Source of the DNA: CBDDLD01 sp965250025
Lineage (GTDB): Bacteria > Bacteroidota > Bacteroidia > Flavobacteriales > Flavobacteriaceae
Reading direction: 5' to 3'
Length of the DNA stretch: 64,000 nucleotides
Assembly: GCA_965250025.1 (NCBI GenBank)
Contig: OZ252283.1
Span: 3,348,001-3,412,000 of the forward strand
The notes under the pieces were generated by a model. The model was not told the DNA's origin. It was given only the letters and a program-made list of their open reading frames with translations, and made no database searches. Position numbers and translations under genes: made by a program. Below, one piece after another: positions 54,555-62,911 of this stretch (its first letter is position 1; each line of letters starts with the position of its first letter).

Positions 54555-55469
54555 ATGGGACATTCGCATGCGCATAATCACTCTCATCATCACGATTTAA
54601 ACGGTCGTAATCTCTTAATTTCTATTGTTCTAAATATTGGAATAACTGTTGCTCAAGTTATTGGTGGTTTGTTATCCGGTAGCTTAGCATTACTAAGTGA
54701 TGCTTTACATAATTTTAGTGATGTATTGTCTTTGATAATCAGCTATATTGCTAATAAGCTTGTTAAAAGAAAAGCTTCATTATATAGAACATTTGGTTAT
54801 AAGCGTGCCGAAATTTTAGCAGCTTTTGTTAATGCAGCTGCCCTGATTGTTGTTGCAATATTATTAATTTTTGAAGCTGTTGAACGTTTTCAACATCCCG
54901 AAAAGATAGCATCTAATTTAGTGATATGGTTATCTGTTGTTGCGATATTAGGCAATGGCTTTAGTGTGTTGTTACTTAAAGGTAACTCTGATGATAATAT
55001 GAATATGAAAAGTGCCTACTTACATTTATTAACAGATATGATGGCGAGTGTTGCTGTATTAGTAGGTGGATTATTAATGAAGTATTACGAAGTATTCTGG
55101 GTAGACAGTGTTTTAACATTTGCCATTGCTTTGTATTTAATTGTCATGGGCTACGACCTTTTAAAAAACTCCTTTAAGGTTTTAATGCTATTTACACCAG
55201 AAGACGTTCCTGTAGAGGCTATTGTTGCATCTATTGAGCAAATAGAATTGGTTCGAAATGTTCATCATGTCCATATCTGGCAACTCAATGAAGAAGAGAT
55301 TCATCTTGAAGCTCATATTGATTTTAAGGAAGATATCTTATTGTCTAAATTTGACGATATATTAAATGAAATTGAAACTTTAGTTCAAGATAAATATGAT
55401 ATTAACCATATTAACATTCAGCCAGAATTTGGCAAGTGTGATGCTAAAGATGTAATTGTACAAGATTAA
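54555..55469 (+). CDS. cation diffusion facilitator (zinc exporter family)
   Basis: 304 residues with a histidine-rich start ('HSHAHNHSHHH'), six membrane helices, and metal-site motifs 'SLALLSDALHNFSDVLS' and 'HLLTDMMASV' in helices 2 and 5. The C-terminal cytoplasmic domain ('VRNVHHVHIWQLNEEEIHLE') is the usual metal-binding dimerisation part. Probably exports Zn2+ (CzcD/ZitB type). Its ATG directly follows the rpiB stop. Confidence 0.93.
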   Translation: MGHSHAHNHSHHHDLNGRNLLISIVLNIGITVAQVIGGLLSGSLALLSDALHNFSDVLSLIISYIANKLVKRKASLYRTFGYKRAEILAAFVNAAALIVVAILLIFEAVERFQHPEKIASNLVIWLSVVAILGNGFSVLLLKGNSDDNMNMKSAYLHLLTDMMASVAVLVGGLLMKYYEVFWVDSVLTFAIALYLIVMGYDLLKNSFKVLMLFTPEDVPVEAIVASIEQIELVRNVHHVHIWQLNEEEIHLEAHIDFKEDILLSKFDDILNEIETLVQDKYDINHINIQPEFGKCDAKDVIVQD

Positions 55470-55470
55470 A

Positions 55471-55917
55471 ATGATGTTAGCTATAAAAGTAAAAACCTTT
55501 GATCAACTCGAAACAGAAGAACTTTACAGATTATTACAATTACGAAGTGAGGTTTTTGTAGTAGAGCAGGATTGTGTCTATCAGGATATTGATGGTAAGG
55601 ATCAAAAAGCCTTACATGTTATAGGCTATAAAAACGAAAATATTGTGGCTTACACACGCGTTTTTAAAGCCGGAGATTATTTTGATAACGCCAGTATAGG
55701 TAGGGTAGTGGTTAAAGAAAATGAACGTCAGCATAACTATGGTTATGATATTATGAAAGCTTCTATTGAGGCCGTTAAATCGTATTTTAATGATGACGTT
55801 ATTAAGATATCAGCTCAAACTTATTTGAAACGTTTTTATAATCGTTTACAATTTTTTGAAGTGGGAGAGGAGTACCTGGAAGATGGTATTCCGCATATAC
55901 AAATGATCTATGGTTAA
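55471..55917 (+). CDS. ElaA-type GNAT acetyltransferase
   Basis: 148 residues from ATG 55471 (55474 also possible). 'LLQLRSEVFVVEQDCVYQDID' and 'GRVVVKENERQHNYGYDIMK' (the acetyl-CoA loop) place it in the ElaA group of GNAT proteins. Start overlaps nothing; it follows the exporter gene by 1 base, so the three genes rpiB-CDF-GNAT form an operon. Substrate unknown. Confidence 0.88.
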   Translation: MMLAIKVKTFDQLETEELYRLLQLRSEVFVVEQDCVYQDIDGKDQKALHVIGYKNENIVAYTRVFKAGDYFDNASIGRVVVKENERQHNYGYDIMKASIEAVKSYFNDDVIKISAQTYLKRFYNRLQFFEVGEEYLEDGIPHIQMIYG

Positions 55918-55923
55918 GGAAAG

Positions 55924-56766
55924 CTAATCCACGGGTTTATTAGCTACTTTGGTAACAACAATTTCAACACGTCTGTCGAACTGAGGTTCGCCACCAAGAG
56001 GAAATTTACGTTTCATACCTACGTATTTCATTCGGCTTCTATGTACTCCTTTTTTTAGTAGGTAATCATAGATTAGCTTAGCTCTGGCAACGGATAAATT
56101 CCGCTTTTTTGTTTTACGATCTATAGCATCTCTATTACCGTGGGTACAACACACATGACCTTCTATAGTAAAATAAATATCCTTTCGTTCTACCAGTATA
56201 TCGGCAATTCTGTCTAGTGCTTTTCGAGAGTCTGGTACTAAATAACTGTAACCGGTTCTGAAGAGTAGATTATCAAGAAGAACTTTATCTCCAACTTTAA
56301 GATTGCCTTTTAATAAGTCTTCTGCATTTTCTTTTTCCGGTTTAACTACTTTAGGTCTTGGAGGAAAGACTTGAGATACGATGATTTCAACCTTTCTATT
56401 TAAACCACGTATTTTATGAATATCATCTTCTTTAATAATTTTTAGTAATACCTCACCCTTGCCATCTACATTGGTAATTAAATTTTCATCAAATTCGTTA
56501 TTAGAGAATACCGTTTTGATAGCATCTGCTCGTTGTTGAGATAATACCATATTATAAGAATCACTACCTCTGTCATCACAAAAGCCATATATAGATACTT
56601 TTTCAATATCAATACCTTCTATTTGAGATAGAAATAACAACAAGCGATTGTGTTCGGTAGAAGGAATATCATACTCATCAGTTTCAAAATAAACTTCGTG
56701 TTTTAATTCCTTTTGAGCTATTACTTGCTGAATTATACATAGAAATATGATAATTGTAAGTCGCAT
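55924..56766 (-). CDS. protein with two OmpA-like peptidoglycan-binding domains
   Basis: 280 residues, signal peptide ending 'QQVIAQK'. Two OmpA-C-type domains in series: residues ~27-130 ('VYFETDEYDIP', 'SIYGFCDDRGSD', 'LSQQRADAIK', 'LNRKVEI') and ~160-270 ('FRTGYSYLVPDS', 'IEGHVCCTHGNRD', 'LSVARAKLIYDYL', 'FDRRVEI'). No barrel is present. It may tether an envelope assembly to peptidoglycan; the double domain is uncommon. Converges with the GNAT gene across 6 bases. Confidence 0.85.
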   Translation of the reverse strand: MRLTIIIFLCIIQQVIAQKELKHEVYFETDEYDIPSTEHNRLLLFLSQIEGIDIEKVSIYGFCDDRGSDSYNMVLSQQRADAIKTVFSNNEFDENLITNVDGKGEVLLKIIKEDDIHKIRGLNRKVEIIVSQVFPPRPKVVKPEKENAEDLLKGNLKVGDKVLLDNLLFRTGYSYLVPDSRKALDRIADILVERKDIYFTIEGHVCCTHGNRDAIDRKTKKRNLSVARAKLIYDYLLKKGVHRSRMKYVGMKRKFPLGGEPQFDRRVEIVVTKVANKPVD

Positions 56767-56808
56767 AGTGATTATTCAATAATTATAAATATAATTAATT
56801 TTACGTTT

Positions 56809-58443
56809 TTACTTTAAAATTTTAGCGTATTCAGAAGGGTTATTCAATATTTCTATACCTTTTTTGATCTCAGGATTGTTAGCAGTATAGTATTCGTACA
56901 AACCTTCACTGTAGAAATAACGTTTAATGATTTCATCCGTTAATAAACTTTCCAATTTAGTTCTATTATCGTCTATTGCTTTTGCTTTATAACCTTCAAG
57001 AGAACTTATTAATGAGCGATATTCGCTATTGATAGTTTGATTTAATTCTTCTTCTTTCGCAATTTCCAGAGCTTCAGAAAATGCTTTTTCGGTTTTAGTT
57101 TCGAAATTAAATCCATTTGATTTTAGATAAGATTTAAAATCTTTAAAGTCTTTATCAGTAAGTTTAAACGTTTTTAGATCGTCTATTGCGTGCTTGTAAT
57201 AGTATTGTGTTGCAAAATTGAATACCAAGTTTTCGTTAACAATAGCTTTGGTTATTGGGCTTTGTTTAGAAAGCGCCACTTCAATATCGGGTTGTACACC
57301 ACCACCATCAAAAACTGAGCGCCCGTTTTTTGTTTTAAATGCATTATAATTTTCTTTTTTAACACGGGTAGCCTTACCGTTTTCGTCTCTATTCCAATAA
57401 TCTAAAGCTTGTATACAACGCCCAGAAGGGGTGTAATATCTAGAAATGGTGATCTTCATTTGAGTTCCATAAGTTAGCGGCTTTGGACGCTGTACCAGGC
57501 CCTTTCCAAAACTACGAGCACCTACTATTACTGCTCTATCCATATCTTGTAAGGCTCCGGAAACAATTTCACTGGCAGAAGCACTCTTACCATCAATTAA
57601 AACAATCAATGGGATCTCAGTGTCTAGAGCCCCTCTTTTTGTAAAATAGGTTTTATTATACTTTTTTACTTTCGATTTTGTCGTTACAACCAATTGGTTT
57701 TTTGGTACAAAAATATTGGTAACATTAACAGCTTCACTCAGTAAACCACCAGGATTTCCTCTTAGATCTAGAATGAGTTGAGTAGCGCCTTGATTTTTTA
57801 AGGCTTTTACTGCGTTTAAGGTTTCTGAAGACGCCTTGTTATTAAATTTTCGTAATACGACATAACCCGTTTTATCATCAATCATTGAATAATGAGGTAC
57901 AGCATGAATCTCTAAAGATTCTCGGGTAATACTTACTGTATTGGATTTTCCTTGTCTAAGGTATGTGATGTTTACTTCAGAACCTGCAGCACCTTGTAAC
58001 AAATTACCGGCATCATCTTTAAAGTCAGCAACATTAATATTACCAACTTTTATTATTTCATCACCGGCTTTTAGTCCGGCTTTATCAGCAGCATAACCCT
58101 TATAAGGCTCAACAATTACCAATTTATCTTTTAAGGTTAATACGTTAGCACCTATACCTGTGTAATCTCCAGTATTATTTATACGGGAAGCCTCTACATC
58201 TTGCTCATTATAAAACTGAGTGTAAGGATCCAGATCCTCAAGCATGCTTTTGATAGCCGTGTCCATAAGATCACCGGGATTGGTATCATCAACATAGTTC
58301 ATGTTGAGCTCTTTAAAAAGAGTGGTAAAGATTTCTATTTGCTTTGCAATTTCAAAGAAATCGTTATTAAATGCTGTGGTACTTAAAAAGATAGTAACAG
58401 CTATACATGGAATAAGTATCTTTCTTTTTAAAAATGATTTCAT
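56809..58443 (-). CDS. S41 C-terminal processing protease
   Basis: 544 residues with a signal-anchor near residues 9-24, a PDZ domain (~95-165, 'GIGANVLTLKDKLVIVEPYKG') and an S41 core with catalytic Ser in 'GKSASASEIVSGAL' near 290 and Lys in 'SFGKGLVQRP' near 315. A helical C-terminal part of ~150 residues follows. Cleaves unfolded periplasmic proteins (CtpA/Prc type). Coupled to rnpA by a 4-base overlap. Confidence 0.94.
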   Translation of the reverse strand: MKSFLKRKILIPCIAVTIFLSTTAFNNDFFEIAKQIEIFTTLFKELNMNYVDDTNPGDLMDTAIKSMLEDLDPYTQFYNEQDVEASRINNTGDYTGIGANVLTLKDKLVIVEPYKGYAADKAGLKAGDEIIKVGNINVADFKDDAGNLLQGAAGSEVNITYLRQGKSNTVSITRESLEIHAVPHYSMIDDKTGYVVLRKFNNKASSETLNAVKALKNQGATQLILDLRGNPGGLLSEAVNVTNIFVPKNQLVVTTKSKVKKYNKTYFTKRGALDTEIPLIVLIDGKSASASEIVSGALQDMDRAVIVGARSFGKGLVQRPKPLTYGTQMKITISRYYTPSGRCIQALDYWNRDENGKATRVKKENYNAFKTKNGRSVFDGGGVQPDIEVALSKQSPITKAIVNENLVFNFATQYYYKHAIDDLKTFKLTDKDFKDFKSYLKSNGFNFETKTEKAFSEALEIAKEEELNQTINSEYRSLISSLEGYKAKAIDDNRTKLESLLTDEIIKRYFYSEGLYEYYTANNPEIKKGIEILNNPSEYAKILK

Positions 58444-58823
58444 GTTTTTGTTTCTGAGGTTTTAGCTTTAAACTTCTTAAACAACGCTTTGGTAGCTTTA
58501 TCAACACTATCAAAAGTTGTTCCATCTTTACTAATGTACAAAATCATAAACGCATATGATGTTGTACTATTGTTAAAGTATTGGTCTTTATTTAAACGAT
58601 AGGCTTCTCTGAGTAAGCGTTTAATTCGGTTTCTGTCCACAGCTTTTTTATGGAGCCGCTTGCTTACCGAAACCCCGGTTTTAAGTGTTGCACCATCTTC
58701 AAATTCAATAGGTAAATAAATTAACTTAAGAGGAAAAGCAGAAACAGATAAACCATTATTAAATAGAGCCTCTATATGCTTTTTACTTTTAAGTTTTTCT
58801 TTTTTAGAATAAGTAAACGTCAT
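58440..58823 (-). CDS. rnpA: ribonuclease P protein component
   Basis: 127 residues. The RNR motif region 'KKAVDRNRIKRLLREAYR' near residues 58-75 and the N-terminal 'FTYSKKEKLKSKKHIEALF' are diagnostic. It binds the RNase P RNA to process tRNA 5' ends. rpmH, its usual neighbour, is not seen beside it. A TAnnTTTG (58846 to 58839) precedes the gene. Confidence 0.94.
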   Translation of the reverse strand: MTFTYSKKEKLKSKKHIEALFNNGLSVSAFPLKLIYLPIEFEDGATLKTGVSVSKRLHKKAVDRNRIKRLLREAYRLNKDQYFNNSTTSYAFMILYISKDGTTFDSVDKATKALFKKFKAKTSETKT

Positions 58824-58945
58824 AACATTTTGTTACTGCAAAAATATAATAGTATCCACCATAAACCAACCAAATGATAAAAGTCATGTTTTAAATAATT
58901 GGAATAAAGTAACTTACTAAATGCTAATTCGATTAAAATAGGTTT

Positions 58946-60793
58946 ATGGGAAGTCTTAATGTCATAAGATTAAAATCTTCCAAAGCTAAGGCACAATATA
59001 TTCATTATCTGATAAAGGACTTAAAGGCTTTAGATTTGATGATTGAAAATGATCTGATAGAAAAGAGCCCGATTCGTATAGGTGCTGAACAAGAGTTTTG
59101 TATTGTATCCGATGCCTATTTCCCTAATAATAATAGTCAAGAGATACTCAGAGATATCAATGATGACCATTTTACTACAGAAATTGGACAATATAATCTT
59201 GAGATTAATTCAGATCCTCTAATATTAAAGAATGATTGTTTTTCCAGATTGCATGAGCAGTTATATCAAATGCTTAAAAAAGCGTCTGATGTGTCACATA
59301 AACACCATTCTAAAATTGTTTTAACAGGCATTTTACCAACGCTTAGATTAAGACATATTTCAGAAGATTACATGACCGAAAAGCCCAGATATAGAGTGTT
59401 AAATGATTCACTAAAATCTTCAAGACGTCAAAATTTTAATATACATATTAAAGGTATAGATGAGCTTAATTTAATTCACGATTCAGTAATGTTAGAAGCA
59501 TGCAATACTAGTTTTCAAACTCATCTTCAAGTTGATCCCAGTGAATTTGTAGAGCGGTATAATTGGTCTCAAGCCATATCTGGTCCGGTATTAAGTGTTT
59601 GTACAAACTCGCCAATATTATTTGGTAGAGAATTGTGGTCAGAAACACGAATAGCCTTATTTACTCAAAGCATAGATACCAGAGCAAACTCTTTTATATT
59701 CAATGAAAAACAGTCTCGTGTTAGTTTTGGTACCGATTGGGAGCAAGGTAGTATTAGTCATATTTTTAAAGATAATATATCGCGATTTAGGAGTTTAATA
59801 TCTTCTAACACTTTTGAAGACAGTATACAACAGTTAGAACAAGGCCAGATTCCAAAATTAAGCGCATTAAACTTACATAACGGTACCGTTTATAAATGGA
59901 ATAGGGTATGTTATGGTGTTGGGGAAGGCAAACCTCATTTAAGAATAGAATGTAGATACATTCCTTCGGGGCCAACACTACTCGACGAAATTGCCAATAT
60001 GGCGTTTTGGGTAGGTCTTATGATGGGTCAACCAGAACGTTATCGAAACATACATCAAAAGATGGATTTTAAAGATGTGAAATCTAATTTTTTTAAGGCA
60101 GCCCGTTACGGAATAGACACTCAGTTTTATTGGAATAATAAATCAATTTCAGCGAAAGAACTTCTATTAAATGAACTATTACCTATCGCAGATGAAGGAC
60201 TAAGACGGTCTAAAGTTTCTGAGCGCGATAGAAAAAAATACCTTTCGGTTATAGAAAAACGGATTTCAAAACATACAGGAGCTAACTGGATGGTAAGGAG
60301 TTATAGAAACTTATCAAAATCAAAAACATCGTATGAAGCACTTCAATTGATCACCAGTTATATGGAACGTAACCAGTTTCTAAATGAGGGTGTAGACAAT
60401 TGGAATATCATGGATCAAAACTCTGCAGAACTTAATGTCGGACGTATTGTAAAACATATAATGAATACTAAAATCTTTTTGGTAGATGAGCAAGACAGTT
60501 TAGAACTAGCGATTAACATTATGAGATGGAAAAAGATACATCATTTACCGATTATTAATAAAAAGAAAGAATTGGTTGGATTGCTTTCTTGGACAGACAT
60601 TATAAAATTGAGTCATCAGGATCTTGTACAGCCTGTAAAATCTGTAATGACCAAAGCGCTTGTGACCATAAGTCAGGAGTCTGACTTAGAATTGGCAAAA
60701 ACAATGATGAAACAATCAAACATTAACTGTTTGCCAGTAGTGAGGGATAAAAAATTGTTAGGGATAATAACCATGAATGATTTTGATAGATAA
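58946..60793 (+). CDS. glutamate-cysteine-ligase-like protein fused to two CBS domains
   Basis: 615 residues. The N-terminal ~430 residues fit the GCS2/carboxylate-amine ligase fold ('IRIGAEQEFCIV' near 45-56, 'EIGQYNLEINSDPL' near 90, 'LRIECRYIPSGPT' near 332). The C-terminus has a CBS pair (about 490-545 and 560-613, 'VGLLSWTDIIKLS' and 'LGIITMNDFDR') that usually binds adenine nucleotides and regulates. It probably joins glutamate to an amine in an ATP-dependent way under adenylate control. Partner is the AstE/AspA-like gene 38 bases downstream. Substrate unknown. Confidence 0.82.
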   Translation: MGSLNVIRLKSSKAKAQYIHYLIKDLKALDLMIENDLIEKSPIRIGAEQEFCIVSDAYFPNNNSQEILRDINDDHFTTEIGQYNLEINSDPLILKNDCFSRLHEQLYQMLKKASDVSHKHHSKIVLTGILPTLRLRHISEDYMTEKPRYRVLNDSLKSSRRQNFNIHIKGIDELNLIHDSVMLEACNTSFQTHLQVDPSEFVERYNWSQAISGPVLSVCTNSPILFGRELWSETRIALFTQSIDTRANSFIFNEKQSRVSFGTDWEQGSISHIFKDNISRFRSLISSNTFEDSIQQLEQGQIPKLSALNLHNGTVYKWNRVCYGVGEGKPHLRIECRYIPSGPTLLDEIANMAFWVGLMMGQPERYRNIHQKMDFKDVKSNFFKAARYGIDTQFYWNNKSISAKELLLNELLPIADEGLRRSKVSERDRKKYLSVIEKRISKHTGANWMVRSYRNLSKSKTSYEALQLITSYMERNQFLNEGVDNWNIMDQNSAELNVGRIVKHIMNTKIFLVDEQDSLELAINIMRWKKIHHLPIINKKKELVGLLSWTDIIKLSHQDLVQPVKSVMTKALVTISQESDLELAKTMMKQSNINCLPVVRDKKLLGIITMNDFDR

Positions 60794-60831
60794 ATGTTAA
60801 TACGTCAATAGAACAGCAAATATCTTTACCT

Positions 60832-61983
60832 ATGACCAGCAGAATTATCCACCATATAAAAGGACAACATCCGGGACCTACAGTTGTATTCTTTGGCGGA
60901 GTACACGGTAACGAACCAGCTGGTGTTATTGCATTGAGCAATGTCTTAAAGGATATATTACCTAATGACGTTGCGGGTAATATATATGGAATTTATGGCA
61001 ATATAAAAGCGCTTAAACAAAATAAGCGATTTTTAGATGTTGATCTAAACAGAATATGGACTAAGGAAAAAATACACTTGGCTGAAAGCGCAACAAATCC
61101 AAATATTGAGGAAAAGGAACAGCAAGATATATTTTTATTACTGAGAACAATTATTAATCAGAGTGAGCATAGTTTATATTTCATAGATATACATACTACA
61201 TCTAGCAAAACATTACCATTTATAACCATTAATGACGCTATAATTAACAGAAAGTTCTCCAAACAATTTCCATGTCCAATAGTTTTAGGTATTGAGGAAT
61301 ATTTAGATGGTCCGTTATTAAGTTACTTAAATACTAAGGGTTATGTTTCCTTAGGTTTTGAAGCAGGACAACATCAGGATCCAAAATCCATAACATGTAG
61401 CGAGTCTTTTATCTATCTTTCTCTTATTTTTTCGGGAGTTTTAAAGAACAAAATAAATAAACCTATAACTAAACATTATAATTTTCTGAAAGCTTCTGCT
61501 TTAGAAGTATCTGATATATTTGAAGTGATATACAAGTACAATATTAAAGCTGATGAAAAGTTCATTATGCAACCGGGATTTTCTAGTTTTCAAAAGATAG
61601 AAACAGGTGATTTGTTGGCAACATCAAATGACCAACCTGTAAAGTCTGCCTTCAATTACAGAATTTTTATGCCACTGTATCAGAAGTGTGGTAAAGACGG
61701 GTTTTTTATTATAAGAAAGATACCTGGTTTCTTTTTACTTCTTTCTTTGATCTTGAGAAGATTAAAGATAGATCATATAATAACATATATGCCGGGTATT
61801 TCATGGCATGATAAAAGTAAAGGCATTTTAAAAGCAAACCTCAGGGTCTCGAAATATCTGGTTAAACCTATATTCCACCTTCTGGGATATAGAAATAAAC
61901 AGATGGATAAGACACATTTGTTATTGTATAATAGAGATAGGGTCTCTAAGCTAAATATGTATAGAAAAGAAGCATGGTACTAA
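60832..61983 (+). CDS. AstE/AspA-like zinc deacylase
   Basis: 383 residues of the succinylglutamate desuccinylase/aspartoacylase family. Zinc ligands H25 and E28 in 'FGGVHGNEPAG' and H121 in 'YFIDIHTTSS'; 'DVDLNRIW' (residues 69-76) and the general base Glu in 'GFEAGQH' near 178. The C-terminal region is longer than in AspA and has no known motif. Same direction as the GCS2-CBS gene, 38 bases apart, so probably the same operon and pathway. Confidence 0.85.
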   Translation: MTSRIIHHIKGQHPGPTVVFFGGVHGNEPAGVIALSNVLKDILPNDVAGNIYGIYGNIKALKQNKRFLDVDLNRIWTKEKIHLAESATNPNIEEKEQQDIFLLLRTIINQSEHSLYFIDIHTTSSKTLPFITINDAIINRKFSKQFPCPIVLGIEEYLDGPLLSYLNTKGYVSLGFEAGQHQDPKSITCSESFIYLSLIFSGVLKNKINKPITKHYNFLKASALEVSDIFEVIYKYNIKADEKFIMQPGFSSFQKIETGDLLATSNDQPVKSAFNYRIFMPLYQKCGKDGFFIIRKIPGFFLLLSLILRRLKIDHIITYMPGISWHDKSKGILKANLRVSKYLVKPIFHLLGYRNKQMDKTHLLLYNRDRVSKLNMYRKEAWY

Positions 61984-61989
61984 CAGGAA

Positions 61990-62799
61990 TTAATTCGTTG
62001 ATTTATGATCTATTGTAGATGCTATTGTATTAATTTTATGTTCCAGAGTATTAATTTTATCATAGATATCAAATGGCTGAGGTATTTGTTTTGAAGTATA
62101 CATTATCACCTCCCATAACTCACAAATGTCTTCTATATTTATAGTATAATCAGGATAATTTCCGTTATGATTATCACTACTTAGAACTAATTTTTTCAAG
62201 TGTTCAATACGATTTGTTATGCGTTTTAATACCACACCATCATTAGTACTAACTATAACATAAACTTTATCGTTTTTTATATCGTCTATATGCTCCACGT
62301 ATTTTCCAAAAACCAGATCACCATCAAAAAAAGTATGAGCCATAGAGTTGCCACTAACCTCAAAACAACGATATGTTCCGTTAGTTAAATAAGGCATGTG
62401 GAATGACGATAACGCTTCAATATATTCAGGGTCTCCATAACCTTCTAAATAACCGGCTCGTGCTTTAACAGGAACATATATAACGTTTTCTTTTCCTTGA
62501 TTATCAGTAGTAACAACCTTAGGTATTTCAGAATAGGTTTGATGTTTAGGAAGGTTGTCTTTTAGCATTATAGGGCTTTTGCCAAATAGGAAATCGGGAT
62601 TGATATTAAAGGTGTCAATGATGATCTTTAAAACATCATAACCCGGTTTTGTTTTTTTACGGGTACCATCGGGTTGAGGTCTTCCGTTAACAATACTATC
62701 GATAGTTGTTCCGGTAACTCCAATTCGTTTTGAAAACGAAAAGTTGTTCAAATGAAAATGATTAATAATCTGAGTTATTTTTTTATCGATCCCATCCAT
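61990..62799 (-). CDS. S24-type (LexA/CI-like) self-cleaving transcriptional repressor
   Basis: 269 residues. N-terminal helix-turn-helix ('FSKRIGVTGTTIDSIVNGR', residues 22-40). C-terminal S24 peptidase fold with S152 in 'VSGNSMAHTFFDGD' and K192 in 'DGVVLKRIT', and a cleavable Ala-Gly bond (A115-G116 in 'PVKARAGYLEGYGDP'). Distances (36 and 40 residues) fit LexA-type proteins. It is the opposite orientation to the AstE-like gene, with a hairpin on its 5' side. Likely a stress-controlled regulator; target unknown. Confidence 0.85.
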   Translation of the reverse strand: MDGIDKKITQIINHFHLNNFSFSKRIGVTGTTIDSIVNGRPQPDGTRKKTKPGYDVLKIIIDTFNINPDFLFGKSPIMLKDNLPKHQTYSEIPKVVTTDNQGKENVIYVPVKARAGYLEGYGDPEYIEALSSFHMPYLTNGTYRCFEVSGNSMAHTFFDGDLVFGKYVEHIDDIKNDKVYVIVSTNDGVVLKRITNRIEHLKKLVLSSDNHNGNYPDYTINIEDICELWEVIMYTSKQIPQPFDIYDKINTLEHKINTIASTIDHKSTN

Positions 62800-62859
62800 A
62801 ATGACATAAGAAAATCAAATGTATTATTAAAAGCTAAAAGTACAATAAAACTCAAACAA

Positions 62860-62888
62860 AAAGGCTTCGCTATATACACGAAGCCTTT
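62860..62888. terminator. rho-independent terminator after the M1 peptidase gene
   Basis: Stem AAAGGCTTCG / CGAAGCCTTT with a 9-base loop, A- and T-tracts on both sides. On the minus strand it lies 24 bases beyond the stop of the M1 peptidase gene and just before the S24 repressor gene. Confidence 0.88.
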
Positions 62889-62911
62889 ATTGATATAAAT
62901 TATTTAGAGTC

